In this document: piece by piece, positions 21,248-32,263 of the stretch
Numbering within the stretch: the stretch's first letter is position 1
How the letters are laid out: every line of letters starts with the position of its first letter
Assembly: GCA_009599575.1 (NCBI GenBank)
Contig: VWND01000076.1
Coordinates: 372,001 to 436,000, forward strand
Source of the DNA: Blumeriella jaapii
Lineage: Eukaryota > Ascomycota > Leotiomycetes > Helotiales > Drepanopezizaceae
Direction of reading: 5' to 3'
DNA: 64,000 nt
Notes under the pieces: generated by a model
Seen by the model: only the letters and a program-made list of their open reading frames with translations
Told to the model about the DNA's origin: nothing
The model's database searches: none
Made by a program: the position numbers and the translations under genes

Positions 21248-22983
21248 ATGGGACAGGAAATGGTAGATACCGAATGACTGGTTTGGGTAGGGGCGTGCAG
21301 GTTTGCAGTTCACCCACCCACTTGCATGTACGTTGAAGGACAGCCAGACAACGAAGCAGCGTCAAACCAAGCTCTCCAATGGAGTTGCTACGGCCTCAGA
21401 GTCCGACCGGCTACCATACCGGCTTGTAGTAGCAAGCTGCATCTCCTTTGACTCTGTGATATAAGTGCTACGTTCGGATTTTCCACTTGTAAGAAAAGCC
21501 AGTGGAAATGAATGCTCAGTGGTCGTTAGCACAGTGGTTCGTGGCAACGCAAAACATCATGGCCTGTTGGCCTCTTGACCCCACGTCTGTACCAGGCCAG
21601 CACTAGACGGAGTGCCTTTCTGTGCTTCCTCTGTCATGATTTCCGATTTTCGATACTCGTTCAGATGTTCTTGACTGTTCCTCCGCCGAGCGAAATCCTC
21701 CAATCGACCCTAAGAAGCAGTTCTATGCCCATGCTACACATAACTTTTGGCTTATCACCTACAAGAGAGGAGACCTGTAACGACAGACAATAAATAATCC
21801 TGTTGATCCGAGTGCGATGCATCTAGCCAGGGCCAGCTATCAGCAGAGACGCACCCTTGCTTACAGTAGATCCCCAGGCTCAGCCAGTGTGTACATACTG
21901 GACGTGCGGTACTGTTGTACATACAGTACAATAGAGTACATACACGCATGCTTGCCTTCACATCCTCGCCATCTCGCATCGCCAATCATACAGTAAGTAT
22001 CCGATTACTCTGAGCACCCGCATGTCTTGTGGCACATCGCACCTCTGCTCCCTCTTCGCCGTTTCGGTGACAGCTCCAATCAGGGTGTGCTTCTCTTGCC
22101 GTTTGTTGCACGTCGCTGTTTCGAGAGGCCTCTATCGCAGTCGTGGTTTATCCATCCCCTGCCGGAAAGGCGTGGACATTGTGCAACGATAGATGAGAGC
22201 TGGGAATACCCCGAGAGTGTATTGTGTGTACTTGGTGGCTCGAGGAGTGGAGATGATGTCTTCGCTCGGAGGATTAGATTCGGGGATGACAAGGGGGATT
22301 GGGGAAGATGAAAGGGCTTTCCAGAAGGTACTGTACTGTACTGTAAGATGCTCAAGAGCACTTTGTGATAGAGATACTGTACTGCATGTGCTCTTGTACA
22401 GTATAGTACAGCACAGTACAATGCAGTATGTACAGAGATGAACATCTGCGACACTCGATCGAGAACCTCTTCGTTCGGCCTTTTGACATCGCGCTAATTA
22501 CATCTACGGTACTGTACTATACCGGGTATCCCGTTCTCCATCGTCATGGACTTCGAGCCCAACCAGCCAAGACTGACGTTTCACTAAGACAGTAGTTTCT
22601 GTAAGTGGCTCTCACGGGCGGGCGATTTCTGGTTGATGGTCGATTCTCAGGGGGGACCATGCCACCTGCGCGGGGTAAGTGCTTCTTTCTCTTTGTGAAA
22701 GGGAGAGAGCTCGATGGGCGAGCCCGATGAGGGAGCTGGATGATGAAGTCATTGGTCTCAATGCTCTTTGGGGTTGATGGAGTGTGCCATGTAACTTGAC
22801 TGGAGGTTTATGTGCGTGCCTCATCTTATATACAGTACCATTCCCTCCTCTTCAATCGAACTCCAACCTGTACTACCTCACTTCACACTCTACGCTTTAC
22901 TATCACCACTTGGCCGTCTACATTCCATCGAACACGCTCCAATACAATACTCGTCACCACAACCGTCACACATCAACATCACC
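21248..22983. other. Intergenic, 1.7 kb, no supported gene
   Basis: Frames at 21575-21793, 21755-21985, 22027-22454 and 22612-22824 show no family motif. Two GTAC/ACAG clusters (21897-21946 and 22328-22434) dominate. The 120 bp before 22984 are rich in A/C/T and look like the leader of the next gene. Confidence 0.4.
22328..22434. repeat. GTAC/ACAG palindrome cluster with inverted arms
   Basis: GTACTGTACTGTACTGTAAG at 22328 faces a run of opposite sense, CTTGTACAGTATAGTACAGC, at about 22393. The arms could form an imperfect hairpin of about 100 bp overall. Confidence 0.65.
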
Positions 22984-23456
22984 ATGGCCTCCTCGGGAAG
23001 AACAACCGCAGTCAAGGGCGGCACCGGAATTGAATCCACACCCGCTAACAACGTCGGCAGCGATGCCCCCCGCCGAGTACGTCTTCACTCCTCTCTTCTT
23101 TTATATCACCCATGTGCCCACCTCGTCCTATCAATGCCGGTCCGAAGACACAACAACTAACCTGCATCTCCTCTCCGCTGCAGAACTCCAACAGCACCAA
23201 ATTCGCCGGTCTCATGAACCAAAAGCGCAACTCCCTCGACGCCTCGGCGCAAGCAAGGCGCCAGTCCTTCGCGGACATGAAGCCTGCTCCGGGCCTCATT
23301 GGCAAGATGTGGAACAAGTACGTCTACCCGAACATGTCTGTACATAGTAGTTTGGAACGGGCGGAGTCGAGCCGAGCATCCCCAGCTTGGGCACGATCAG
23401 ACATGCACACAGGATGGGAGAGCTGAACGTTGTACATTTTTGCTAACTTCAGGTGA
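22984..23456 (+). CDS. Small conserved fungal protein, possibly stress or conidiation associated
   Basis: Exons 22984-23076, 23184-23317 and a last exon 23453-23456 (G plus TGA) join to 76 residues. The sequence starts MASSGRTTAVKGGTGIESTP and ends FADMKPAPGLIGKMWNK. The 3' intron has a clean CTAAC branch site at about 23443 and CTTCAG acceptor, and splicing places the stop directly after the junction. The middle, NSNSTKFAGLMNQKRNSLDA followed by ARRQSFADMKPAPG, resembles short hydrophilic proteins common in Pezizomycotina that are often annotated as conidiation- or stress-related; I cannot assign a named family with certainty. No signal peptide or membrane segment is present. Without the last splice, the frame would run on to about 23426. 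Confidence 0.68.
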
Positions 23457-23745
23457 TACTCAAGCTTCATTTCGGGATCACCACCAAAGTAAGACGGGGA
23501 TTGTGGTTTTCATGTTGAGTCAAGCACAGCGAGGAAAGGATGGGGGGATTGATGATTTTGGGAATCTATGGCTTTCCATCCAGTCACCTCGTAAAAGAGC
23601 GTGCCGGACTGAGTTGGACTGGACTGGACTGGCACGGCGCCATTGAGCGTTAAGGCGATTGTGGTTTTGGACGGTTCCTCTGTGTTTGTATTCGTATTCG
23701 GCAATCAGATCATTTTGACATGTGATACAACCCGTCGATCGGTCC

Positions 23746-23783
23746 TTACAGTAAGTACAGTACAGTACAGTACAGTAAAGTGT
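23746..23783. repeat. GTAC/ACAG palindrome cluster
   Basis: TTACAGTAAGTACAGTACAG followed by more TACAGTACAG copies, the longest uninterrupted run of the motif in this window. Confidence 0.75.
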
Positions 23784-23913
23784 ACACAAGTAAGGGTGAG
23801 AAATGCTCTGCCGATTTGATCTTGCAGCCATGTGCACTAGTGATGGTGCATTCCTGCTGTGCAACGGCGCTACAGTACAGCATTGTACTGTAGTACAGGA
23901 CTGTGTATTGCTG

Positions 23914-24020
23914 TACATTGCGGAACATTACGGTACATTGCTGTACAAATATTGCTGTACATTACGACACATTATAGCACATTACGGCACATTACGGCAA
24001 ATTAAGGCACATTACGGCAC
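23914..24020. repeat. Degenerate 10-bp tandem repeat (ACATTACGGC)
   Basis: About ten copies of ACATTACGGC and variants (ACATTGCTGT, ACATTATAGC, AAATTAAGGC) run head to tail. The 5' copies grade into the adjacent GTAC/ACAG motif (GCTGTACATT), suggesting one arose from the other. Confidence 0.8.
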
Positions 24021-24144
24021 CTTAGGTAAGTTACGGTGCATTACCAAACCGTCACAGTTATACATAAGCCCGAGACGAAGTACGTCGCTATTTTCGCGAC
24101 ACACAGCCGATTCAAATAACTTGCTCCTGTTAGAAGGAAAGTAC

Positions 24145-24192
24145 GAGAAAATTAGGGAGAAAATTAGGGAGAAAATTAGGGAGAAAATTAAG
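24145..24192. repeat. 12-bp tandem repeat (GAGAAAATTAGG), four copies
   Basis: Three identical 12-bp units and one with a single change (GAGAAAATTAAG), lying about 180 bp upstream of the secreted-protein start codon. Confidence 0.9.
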
Positions 24193-24370
24193 GAGTCACA
24201 AACCGAGTATATATACGACGGAGCTTTTCCGTCAAAAGAGCGAGTATCGAGATCAGAACCAATTCAACACAAAACTTTTTCAGAGCATACCAATCTTTAA
24301 GATCGATTTATTCAAATCCTTTTCCAAGCGACAATAGCTATTGCCCGTTAAAGCATTGCCTTAAGACAAA

Positions 24371-24694
24371 ATGCAATTCCAACATTTCAGCCCGAGCTTC
24401 GCCCTTATCCTCGCTAGCGCCAGCCTCGTTTTCGCCACCAATTCCTCAACACCACAACCCGACAAAGGCTGCACTATCGCCACCTCCGAAACGAGCCCAA
24501 AAAAAACATCTTCTTGCACGGACGGCGATAAAGGCCATTACTGCAGCGGCAACGATTTTATTTGCGTCGATACTCTAAAAAAGTATAAGAAACAAAGCTA
24601 CAACGCTGCGATCACTCAGGTGAATCAGAACGAATGTCAAAATAAGGACTTATTTGATGGGTGTACACAAACGGTGCAATGTTGCGATCCGTAG
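24371..24694 (+). CDS. Small secreted cysteine-rich protein
   Basis: Single-exon frame of 107 residues. It starts MQFQHFSPSFALILASASLV with a clear signal peptide, cleavage likely after SLVFA near residue 22. The mature part of about 85 residues has eight Cys: in GCTIA, SSCTD, HYCSG, FICVD, NECQN, DGCTQ and the final QCC. An even number of Cys with a C-terminal CC suggests four disulphides. Lys and Asn are frequent and A/T third positions more common than in neighbours such as RPL11. A TATATATA box lies about 160 bp upstream, in a promoter packed with short repeats. Such proteins are candidate effectors or antimicrobial-type peptides in plant-associated fungi, but no family is recognised and the role is inference. 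Confidence 0.78.
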   Translation: MQFQHFSPSFALILASASLVFATNSSTPQPDKGCTIATSETSPKKTSSCTDGDKGHYCSGNDFICVDTLKKYKKQSYNAAITQVNQNECQNKDLFDGCTQTVQCCDP

Positions 24695-25210
24695 ACTTGA
24701 TCCTGGCTGGCGAGAAATAACAAAGGGAGGGAAGGAAGAGGTATAGCTATGGCAGAAGAGATGTATTGTACGGTAGATGAGACTAGATGGCGTTGGGGAG
24801 ACAGCAAATATACACAGTTTTTAGCAGCGTCCGCAAATTAGCCACGAAATAAACAAGCGTCGAATGTCGCTTCGGAATCCAACGGTAAAAAGGGAGAAAA
24901 GCGTATGCACGAAACCTTGACCAAGGACCCTGAGCCCGAACCGAGCAACGGTGACGCCTTCCTAGTTAGCCACTTCGACGTCAAGTACACAAATAGTCAG
25001 AGGGGGTGCCGAATACGGAAGGGCGGGCATGATTATGTAAGGCAGGCGGCGCTGGATGATGATGATGTCGATTGATGTTTGCCTTCAATCGATGTTTCCA
25101 ACGTTCACTCGCCTTCTCTCTCCACCTCCACCTCCACATCCATCTCCATCTCCATCTCCACCTTCACTCCTACTCACCACACTCACACCACCTCCCCCCC
25201 CAACACCAAC
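24695..25210. other. Intergenic, about 0.5 kb
   Basis: No gene seen. It ends in a pyrimidine-rich tract of CATCTCCATCTCC and CACCTCCACCTCC type (about 25120-25165) that serves as leader of the next gene and creates spurious Ser/Thr/Pro frames. Confidence 0.4.
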
Positions 25211-25908
25211 ATGCCAGCATCCACAGACACCCCCCAAACCCCAGCCTCCGCCGCCAACAGCGAGTCGTCCTCCTCCTCCACCCTCGGCAGCTTCCTCAGC
25301 GGCTGCCTCAAGACGCCCGGCGTCAAGAACATCGAGGCCGCCTACTCGCGCGCCGGCGCCGCCAACAACCACACGCCCGGCGCGGCCAGCCAGCTGGGGA
25401 GCCAGAGCCAGGAGGGCGGCAGCGAGCATCAGGTTCGTCCTTTTCTTCTTTCCTTTTTCTTTCTCTTTTCTCCTTGGCATTTTCCATTCCCACCTTTCCT
25501 CTTCTTTCTCTCTCCTTCTCTGGTGAGGTCAGGATGCTGGATAGGTTGAGGGAAAACGCCGTGAAGAAGAAGTAGAGGAAGGCAGAGAGAGAGAGAGAGA
25601 GAGAGAGAAAGAAAGCTGGGAAGGCTTTCGACCGTCGCAGCGGTAGCGTCGGAACCGCATTCCCTTTGCTTGTTCGACTCTTTGTACTGAGCTTGCTCCT
25701 CGACAAACAGGGAGTCGGAAGCCAGAAATTTAAAGACGGCATCAGTGATCAACGACAAGAGGTATCTTACGCCCCAATCTTTCTTTCTCCCCCCTCCCCC
25801 CCTCGAGAATAGACACCCCGGGTCAAAAGCTAACTGCAACTCACCCAGCCATCGGCCATCGGCAAGATCTTCAACAACATGGTCAACGGGACGGATCAAT
25901 CGAAGTGA
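25211..25908 (+). CDS. Small conserved fungal protein, function unknown
   Basis: Exons 25211-25432, 25711-25761 and 25849-25908 join in phase for 110 residues. It starts MPASTDTPQTPASAANSESS and continues TLGSFLSGCLKTPGVKNIEA, the most family-like part. The second exon reads GVGSQKFKDGISDQRQE and the third PSAIGKIFNNMVNGTDQSK. Support for exons 2 and 3 is frame closure, a GCTAAC branch site (about 25829) and CCCAG acceptor, and the exon 3 wording. Intron 1 is long for this genome (278 nt) and holds GAGAGA and CTTTTC tracts. If intron 1 instead ended at about 25532, the protein would stop three residues later; I prefer the longer model. No signal peptide or membrane segment. Confidence 0.66.
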
Positions 25909-26628
25909 GAGAGAAATTGAGAGAGGGGGGGGGGGGAGAAGTGCTACCTTGCTTGCTTTCTCCCTCTCCCTCACTTGGATGCTTGTTTTCCGCTTGCCAT
26001 CGGCCATGAGAGCTACGAGAGCCAAGTCGCACGTGGAAATGTAAATCAAACTGGGGAACCCGTGCACATGATGATACTGGATGGACCGAGACGGTTGGGC
26101 ATCATGCATCGTGCATCGATGCTGGCGTTAGGCTGGTGGGCAACTCGGTCTTGTGGCATGTATTAGTAGATGTACCGGTACAACGTACACATTAGAAATC
26201 TCTACTCATGAGAATTGGCAACTGATACGATCCGGCGTGTGGTTGTTGCTTCTTTGGTGAACAAACAGTACTTGGAAGTTCCCTGCTGGCACAATGTACG
26301 TCGGGGGACTGTTGTTGTATCAGTAATCGCAAGCTGCATCGACAAGAGCACGGAACGTTGCGCCAGACACTTATTCAACGTTGCGAATGATACACAGAGC
26401 AGGAGATCGTTTGGTCGTGAAGATTTGGATTTCAATGCCGAGGAGATTGGCCCTGGTAATCCTAGGACAGCAACGAACTACAGACTACAGCTTGCATCCC
26501 TCAAGCTCGCGGGCTGTCAATCTCATCAAGCACAACCTCGATTCAACAAAACAGGTTCACCCTCGATATCTTCTCGTCGCGGACCATTTTCGTTGCTTTC
26601 GTTTCACACCGCCTCGAACACCTACACC
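25909..26628. other. Intergenic, 0.7 kb, no supported gene
   Basis: Plus-strand frame 26215-26766 overlaps the end of pyruvate carboxylase in antisense and has no family motif. The stretch is the shared 3' flank of two convergent genes. Confidence 0.4.
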
Positions 26629-29600
26629 TCACGTGTCGGCTGGCTTGACAATCTTACAGATGAGGTCCGAACCTCCGACCGAATCACCCTCCTTGATCTG
26701 GAGAGAGCCGACCTTGCCGGCGTGAGGAGCAGAGATAACCATTTCCTGAAAAACAAGTTAGCTTAGTTGGACAAAACCCCTGTGTTGAAAAACTCACCAT
26801 CTTCATGGCGCTCAGCACAGCGATTGGGTCACCCTTCTTAACCTCCCCACCCTCGTGGACACGGATTTCAACAACCACACCAGACATTGGCGCTCCGACC
26901 TGGCTACTGTCTGCAGCATCGGCCTTTGGTCTGCTGGTGTTCTCAACAGCAGCGTTCTTGTCGTCAACGGTAACTTGGCGGACTTCACCATTCACCTCGT
27001 AAAAGACCTCTCGCTGTCCAGTAGTGTCGGACAAGGGACCAACAGCGAGGAGCTTCAAGATCAAAACCTTGCCTTTCTCCAACTCAACGTGAAACTCCTC
27101 GCCAACCTCAGGCCTCGACAAGAAGAATCTGGTGGGGAGAACGCTCAGATCACCGTACTTCTGGACAAATTGGCGATATTCCTCGAAGACCTTGGGGTAC
27201 ATGGCATAACTGGCGACATCACATTCCGTGACGCTGCCATACTTGGTGTAGATGTCCTTCTTGATCTGCACAAGATCAAGAGGAGGCAAGGTCAAACCGG
27301 GGCGCTTGTCAAGCTTCACTCTGTCTCGAAGAGCATTGGTTCTGAGAGGCTCAGGGAATCCTCCGTATGGCTGACCCATGAGACCCTGCAAGAAGTCAAG
27401 AACAGATCCTGGGAAATCCAGCTCAGCAGCTCGCTTCTGCACATCTTCGGGGCTGAGCTTGTTCGAGACCATGAACTGAGCCAAATCACCAACAACCTTC
27501 GATGTTGGCGTAACCTTGACGATATCTCCAAGCAATTCGTTTGCCTGCTCGTATGCCTTCTTGGTCTCGGCCCATTGAGCACCAAGACCAAGTTGGGATG
27601 CCTGGAACATCATGTTCGTCAATTGACCACCGGGAATTTCGTGGTCTGGATGGTCTCGAGTTAGCAAGGCTTGGAATACTTGGGAGGAGCTTGAAGAATA
27701 CTCACCATAGACATCAGGATCTGGGCCATGTAGACCAGCTTCGAAGGGAGAGTAGAGCAAACGAAGCTGAGACCAGTAAGTGTCAATGGCTCTGACGTGG
27801 TGAACGTTCAAGTCTGGATAGAGGTCGGATCCTTCCAACGAGGCCAAGACAGCACCAACAGATGGCTGACTGGTCAGGCCACTCAAAGAGTCGGTTGCAG
27901 TATCAACGACATCAGCACCGGCGTTGGCGCAAGCAACCATGGATGCGACACCTGTGCCAGCGGAGTCATGGGTGTGGACGTGAATCGGGAGATCTGGGTA
28001 CTTCTTGCGGATGGATCCGATGAGGAGAGTCGCGGCTTTTGGCTTCACTGGAGTTGAAAATTAGCATGTCGTCCATGAATTGGATAGGGAATTCGTACGT
28101 GTCCCCCCCATGTCCTTCACCCCGAGAACGTGAATATTGAGGGCCACAAGTTGATCGACTAGCTTGAGATAGTACTCGAGATTGTACTTCTTCTTGGGAT
28201 TCTGGGAACAATTATTAGCACCTAAGAGATAATCGTGTCTCGACGCAATGAAATGAGTATTTGTCAATGCTAGAGCTCGAATGCCCCGAGTAACTGTTAG
28301 AAAGTAATGCCTCTGACATCTAGGACACTGTCGCAAGATAATTGCTGGGGGCTCATTCAAATCCTTCTGGAATGAAAGCTGAGTGCAGTTATCGAGAAGG
28401 GGGGGGGGGGGGGGGGGGGTTCTTGAGACGCACTTGATCAAATGCACTCGCAATTTGATGCCCTTTCCAAATTCGCAAATTGGAGAATTAATGACATGAT
28501 CCTTCAACTCACAAGCATGTCTCCGGAGTAGCACACTATAGAAATAGGCAGTCAGTCAATGCTAGTTGGTACTTCTTCCAGAGATCTCTTACTTGTTCCC
28601 TCCACAACCCCACCGGCCTTGTGAACAGCCTTGATCCCAACCTCAAGTTGTGCAATGTCATTGAGAGCATCGAAGACACGGAAGATATCAACACCACTGC
28701 ATACATTGTCAGCTTAAAAGTCATTAGGGCGGGCCATTGGAGACAAAACAACGTACTGCTTCTTTGCCTGCTCACAGAAATGGTAAATGGCGTTATCTGG
28801 CAGTGAAGAGTATGCAACACCATTGGCACCACGCAGCAACATTTGAAATGGGATGTTAGGGACCAACTTGCGCATCTTGCGCAATCTGTCCCAAGGGTCC
28901 TCGTAGAGGAAACGCATGGCCACGTCGAAGGTGGCTCCACCCCAGCACTCAAGACTGTAGAGGTTGCTGTATGCGTGGCTGGTTTCCGTGGCGATGTTCA
29001 GCAGATCGACTTCATGTGTGTCAGCCCTTGGGTCCAGGTATGAAGGCACTGATGGGGAAGAGCAGGAATTTGCACGTACCTGTTCTCACACGAGTGGCCA
29101 GCAGCGACTGATGGGCATCACGCCAAGTTGTGTCCATGAGGAGACATCCCTTGTTCTTCCGAACAGCCTTAGCAAATGCCTCTGGGCCTTGCTCGATGAG
29201 GATGTTTCGCCAGCCGGTCTTGCAAGGCACAGAGGTATTGATCTTCTTGCCAGCATCGTCGATGAGCTCAGGCATGATTATCTCGCCCTTGAATTTGGGC
29301 TCTCCAATTTGACCCTTGATAGACGAGCCACTTGAACAAGGTTAGCGCAAAACTGACAAGATATCGAGAAAAGTGGATTGTGTGTGGGGTCATCGACCCT
29401 AGAGACATGTTGCAAAGAGCAGTCTTGAAAGCCGGTCCTAGAGCAAATTGACGGAAATGAGCGAAGATTTGTACATACTTGACAGCAAGATCTCCAAGGT
29501 AAGCGAGGAGCTTCTGAGCACGGTTCTGACTACCGACCAAATTGAACAGCTCAGGGGTATCATCAATGAATGTGGTCCAGCAAGTGCCTTCAATGAAGGT

Positions 29601-32263
29601 AGGGTGGGTAAGGAGGGAAGCGAGGAAAGGAATGTTGGTCTTGACACCACGGATACGGAATTCAACCAGAGCACGGAGAACCTTGCGTCTAGCGATCTCG
29701 TAAGTTGATCCGAGACATGTGCACTTTACCAGCATGCTGTCATAGTGGGCTAGATGATTAAATCACGTTAGCTAATCTGAAATTTTCTGAATGGTGTCAA
29801 ACAAGTTGAACATCCGGTTCCAGGTCGTATATCCATGGTCGTCTATTAGAGAGGTTCGAGCGAGAGAGGCCCAAAAGTCCAGGGACGATCTGCATTGATA
29901 GGTTGAGCCAGGTTGGAGCTAACAGCTCGGCCCAGCAGTCTTCGTGACCTCAGCGACATGGATTTTGTGTCATTGGGACGTCTTGTGCATAGCCATGTTC
30001 TGCTTTGTGGAGGCCGAGTGGTCGCAGGGGGGTACAGTGGTGCAACCTTTGGCGCTTGTTGCTGTATGCCCAGCGCTGGAAATCAGGCCTCTTGGGGGCT
30101 ATGACGGCAATCCCGGCCACTTTGTCGAGGTTTCTCGTTGTTGTCAGGTGGCCCGTCAGAGGGGAAAGACCCTCGAAGTCCACAAATCTCGGGTCTGTGT
30201 CGTCCCTCAGACTGCGCAAGTGCCTTGAATTCAAAGTCATAGTCCAAGGGCGTCCCAAAGGCCCGGGACAATGAGACGGACGAGTCGGTCATAAGTTTGC
30301 CGATCTCTGGTTTGGCGACACATCCAGGTCCAGTCCAGAAAGTGAGGGCACCATCCAGCAGCAGTGAGTAAAGGCAAAAGCCCTCCGCATCACTGACTAC
30401 TGGATAGCCTGGGAATAGCGAAATGGAAAGGGAGAGGAAGGGTAAAAAGAAAGGGAAGGAGACATACGAGTGATTATGGCACCAGCAAATCCATTACCAC
30501 CATCCAGCCTGACGCCGTTACCGCCAGCAGATCTGTAAACCTCGATTTTGCCAGTATCCGGAGAGAAATCCTTCGCAGGGTCTTCCGTGGTGATACGGCA
30601 CTGAATGGCGAAACCTCGAATACTGATGCGGTCCTGAGTAAGTCCCAATTGTGCCAACGAGGCACCAGCCGCAATCTGGATCTGAGCAGCAATGATATCA
30701 ATGCCAGTGATCTCCTCGGTGATGGTGTGCTCGACCTGAATACGGGGGTTGATCTCGATGAAGTAGTATCGGTTTTGCTGATCGACCAAGAACTCTGCAG
30801 TTCCGGCGTTACGGTAGTTCACTGATCGGGCGAGCTTAACGGCATCCTCTAGAAGATTGTTTCTCACTTGCTCTGGGAGATCCTTGGCTGGAGCCAGCTC
30901 AACGACCTTTTGGTGTCTGCGCTGAACGGAGCAGTCACGCTCGAACAAGTGCACGATGTTTCCGTGATTATCTCCCAGAAGTTGAACTTCGATGTGCTTT
31001 GGCTTGTCGAGGAATCGCTCTACGAAGACCGTTCCGTTGCCGAAAGCAGACTTCGCTTCGGAAGTGGCTCTGTTGAAAGAGTCTTCCAAGTCCTTCTGCT
31101 CCCGCACAACTCGCATACCACGTCCACCGCCTCCGTAGGCAGCCTTGATGATGATTGGGAATCCATATTCGTCAGTGAATGCCTTCACTTCTTCGAATTT
31201 GGCCACGGCGCCTTCAGTACCCGGGACAACAGGCACACCAGCCTTGATAGCCAGCTTTCGGGCTGACACCTTGTCACCAAGGGAGTCGATCACGTCGGGA
31301 GAGGGTCCAATGAACTACGTGTATACGTTAGCGTGAGGTCAACGAACTTCACGTACTGACCAACATACAATAATGCCAGCCTTCTCGACCTTTCTAGCGA
31401 ATTCGGCGTTCTCAGAGAGAAATCCATAACCTGCAGAGAACGAATTAGCAAGTCTGACAGCACGCTAGCTATTGCTACATACCAGGATGGATCATCTGAA
31501 CGCCATGTTCTACAGCAATCTTGATGATCTCGTCCCCTGCCAAGTATGCACCCACGGGAGTGTATTGTCCGCGCTTTCCAATCACGTACGCTTCATCGGC
31601 CTCTACAATTGAAAAGTGCTGTCAGCAAAGCATTCGCATATCTGATTTCGGTATGAGGGATTACTGACTCTGTCTGTGCATGCCAAGACGGTCCTCGTAA
31701 CTGGCATCTCGTTAGCGCTGTGTATCTTGCCCCGGCTCTCGATTGGCAAGTACCTGTAGACTGCGACGGTCTGCAGCGAGAGCTCATGGGCCTGTTCCAC
31801 GGGTCAGCATGTGCAATTCCAGAGCTCCATGACCTTATCGCGAGCCAAGAAGATTCGGGACTCGTCACTTACGGTTCGGAAGATCTAAGGACAGCAAATT
31901 CGGATTAGCAAGCTCCTCCCGGTTCTAGGTTTACCCCGCCAAGCAGCGTACGTACACGAATAGCTACACAGAGTCAGCGTGTGGCCTCGCACAGCATGTT
32001 GAGGGGGGGGGGGACGCAGGAACTTACGGATCTCTCCTCTGTTGGCCACTGTCACATTCCAAGACTCGTCGTCAGCACCAGATTCCCAGCCCGAGAAAGC
32101 CCGCAATGCAATGCGCCACGCAGCTGTACTCACCGAGGAGCTTGTTTACCCGCATGACGCTGGAATTGGCGCGGATGCGATGAATGGTCCGCGACGGCTT
32201 CACGTCCTTGCCATCCTCTTCGAAGACCTCGCTGTAGGCGCCATGCTCGCCGTGGTCGGCCAT
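26629..32263 (-). CDS. PYC: Pyruvate carboxylase
   Basis: Biotin enzyme that carboxylates pyruvate to oxaloacetate (anaplerosis, gluconeogenesis). Domains in order: biotin carboxylase (VANRGEIPIRIFRTAHELSL, then [10 protein letters not shown] and [20 protein letters not shown]), carboxyltransferase ([19 protein letters not shown], then [20 protein letters not shown]), conserved PC domain, and a C-terminal biotinyl domain with the lysine in [15 protein letters not shown]. The end reads [15 protein letters not shown]. No mitochondrial presequence follows the start [20 protein letters not shown], as expected for the cytosolic enzyme of filamentous fungi. The gene is split into well over ten exons, several tiny: 32048-32028 (21 nt), 31963-31956 (8 nt), 31884-31873 (12 nt), 31791-31754 (38 nt) and 28535-28513 (23 nt). 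Two introns are large: 30467-29750 (718 nt) and about 28512-28206 (306 nt, with a 21-G run). Confidence 0.96.
28399..28419. repeat. 21-G homopolymer inside a pyruvate carboxylase intron
   Basis: Plus-strand G21 (C21 in the transcript) between the 23-nt exon and the [11 protein letters not shown] exon. Confidence 0.9.

Larger units (their letters stand above)
23457..24370. other. Intergenic repeat-rich stretch before the secreted protein
   Basis: Holds a GTAC/ACAG cluster (23746-23783), a second one near 23871-23895, a degenerate 10-bp tandem array (about 23914-24020), a 12-bp array (24145-24192) and a TATATATA box near 24208. The plus-strand frame 23803-24300 runs through these repeats and is rejected. 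Confidence 0.5.

Noticed and set aside
23803..24300. 165-residue frame upstream of the secreted protein
   Set aside because: It is a translation of tandem and palindromic repeats (ACATTACGGC and GAGAAAATTAGG units).
25056..25575. Frames of 156 and 167 residues in other phases over the 25.2-kb gene
   Set aside because: They translate CATCTCCAC-type leader repeats; the frame starting at 25211 has the coherent protein and good introns.
26855..27664. 269-residue plus-strand frame
   Set aside because: Antisense shadow of the pyruvate carboxylase C-terminal half.
19352..32263. Possible pyruvate metabolism cluster (MPC1 with pyruvate carboxylase)
   Set aside because: SmB, RPL11 and three small unrelated genes lie between; nothing suggests co-regulation.
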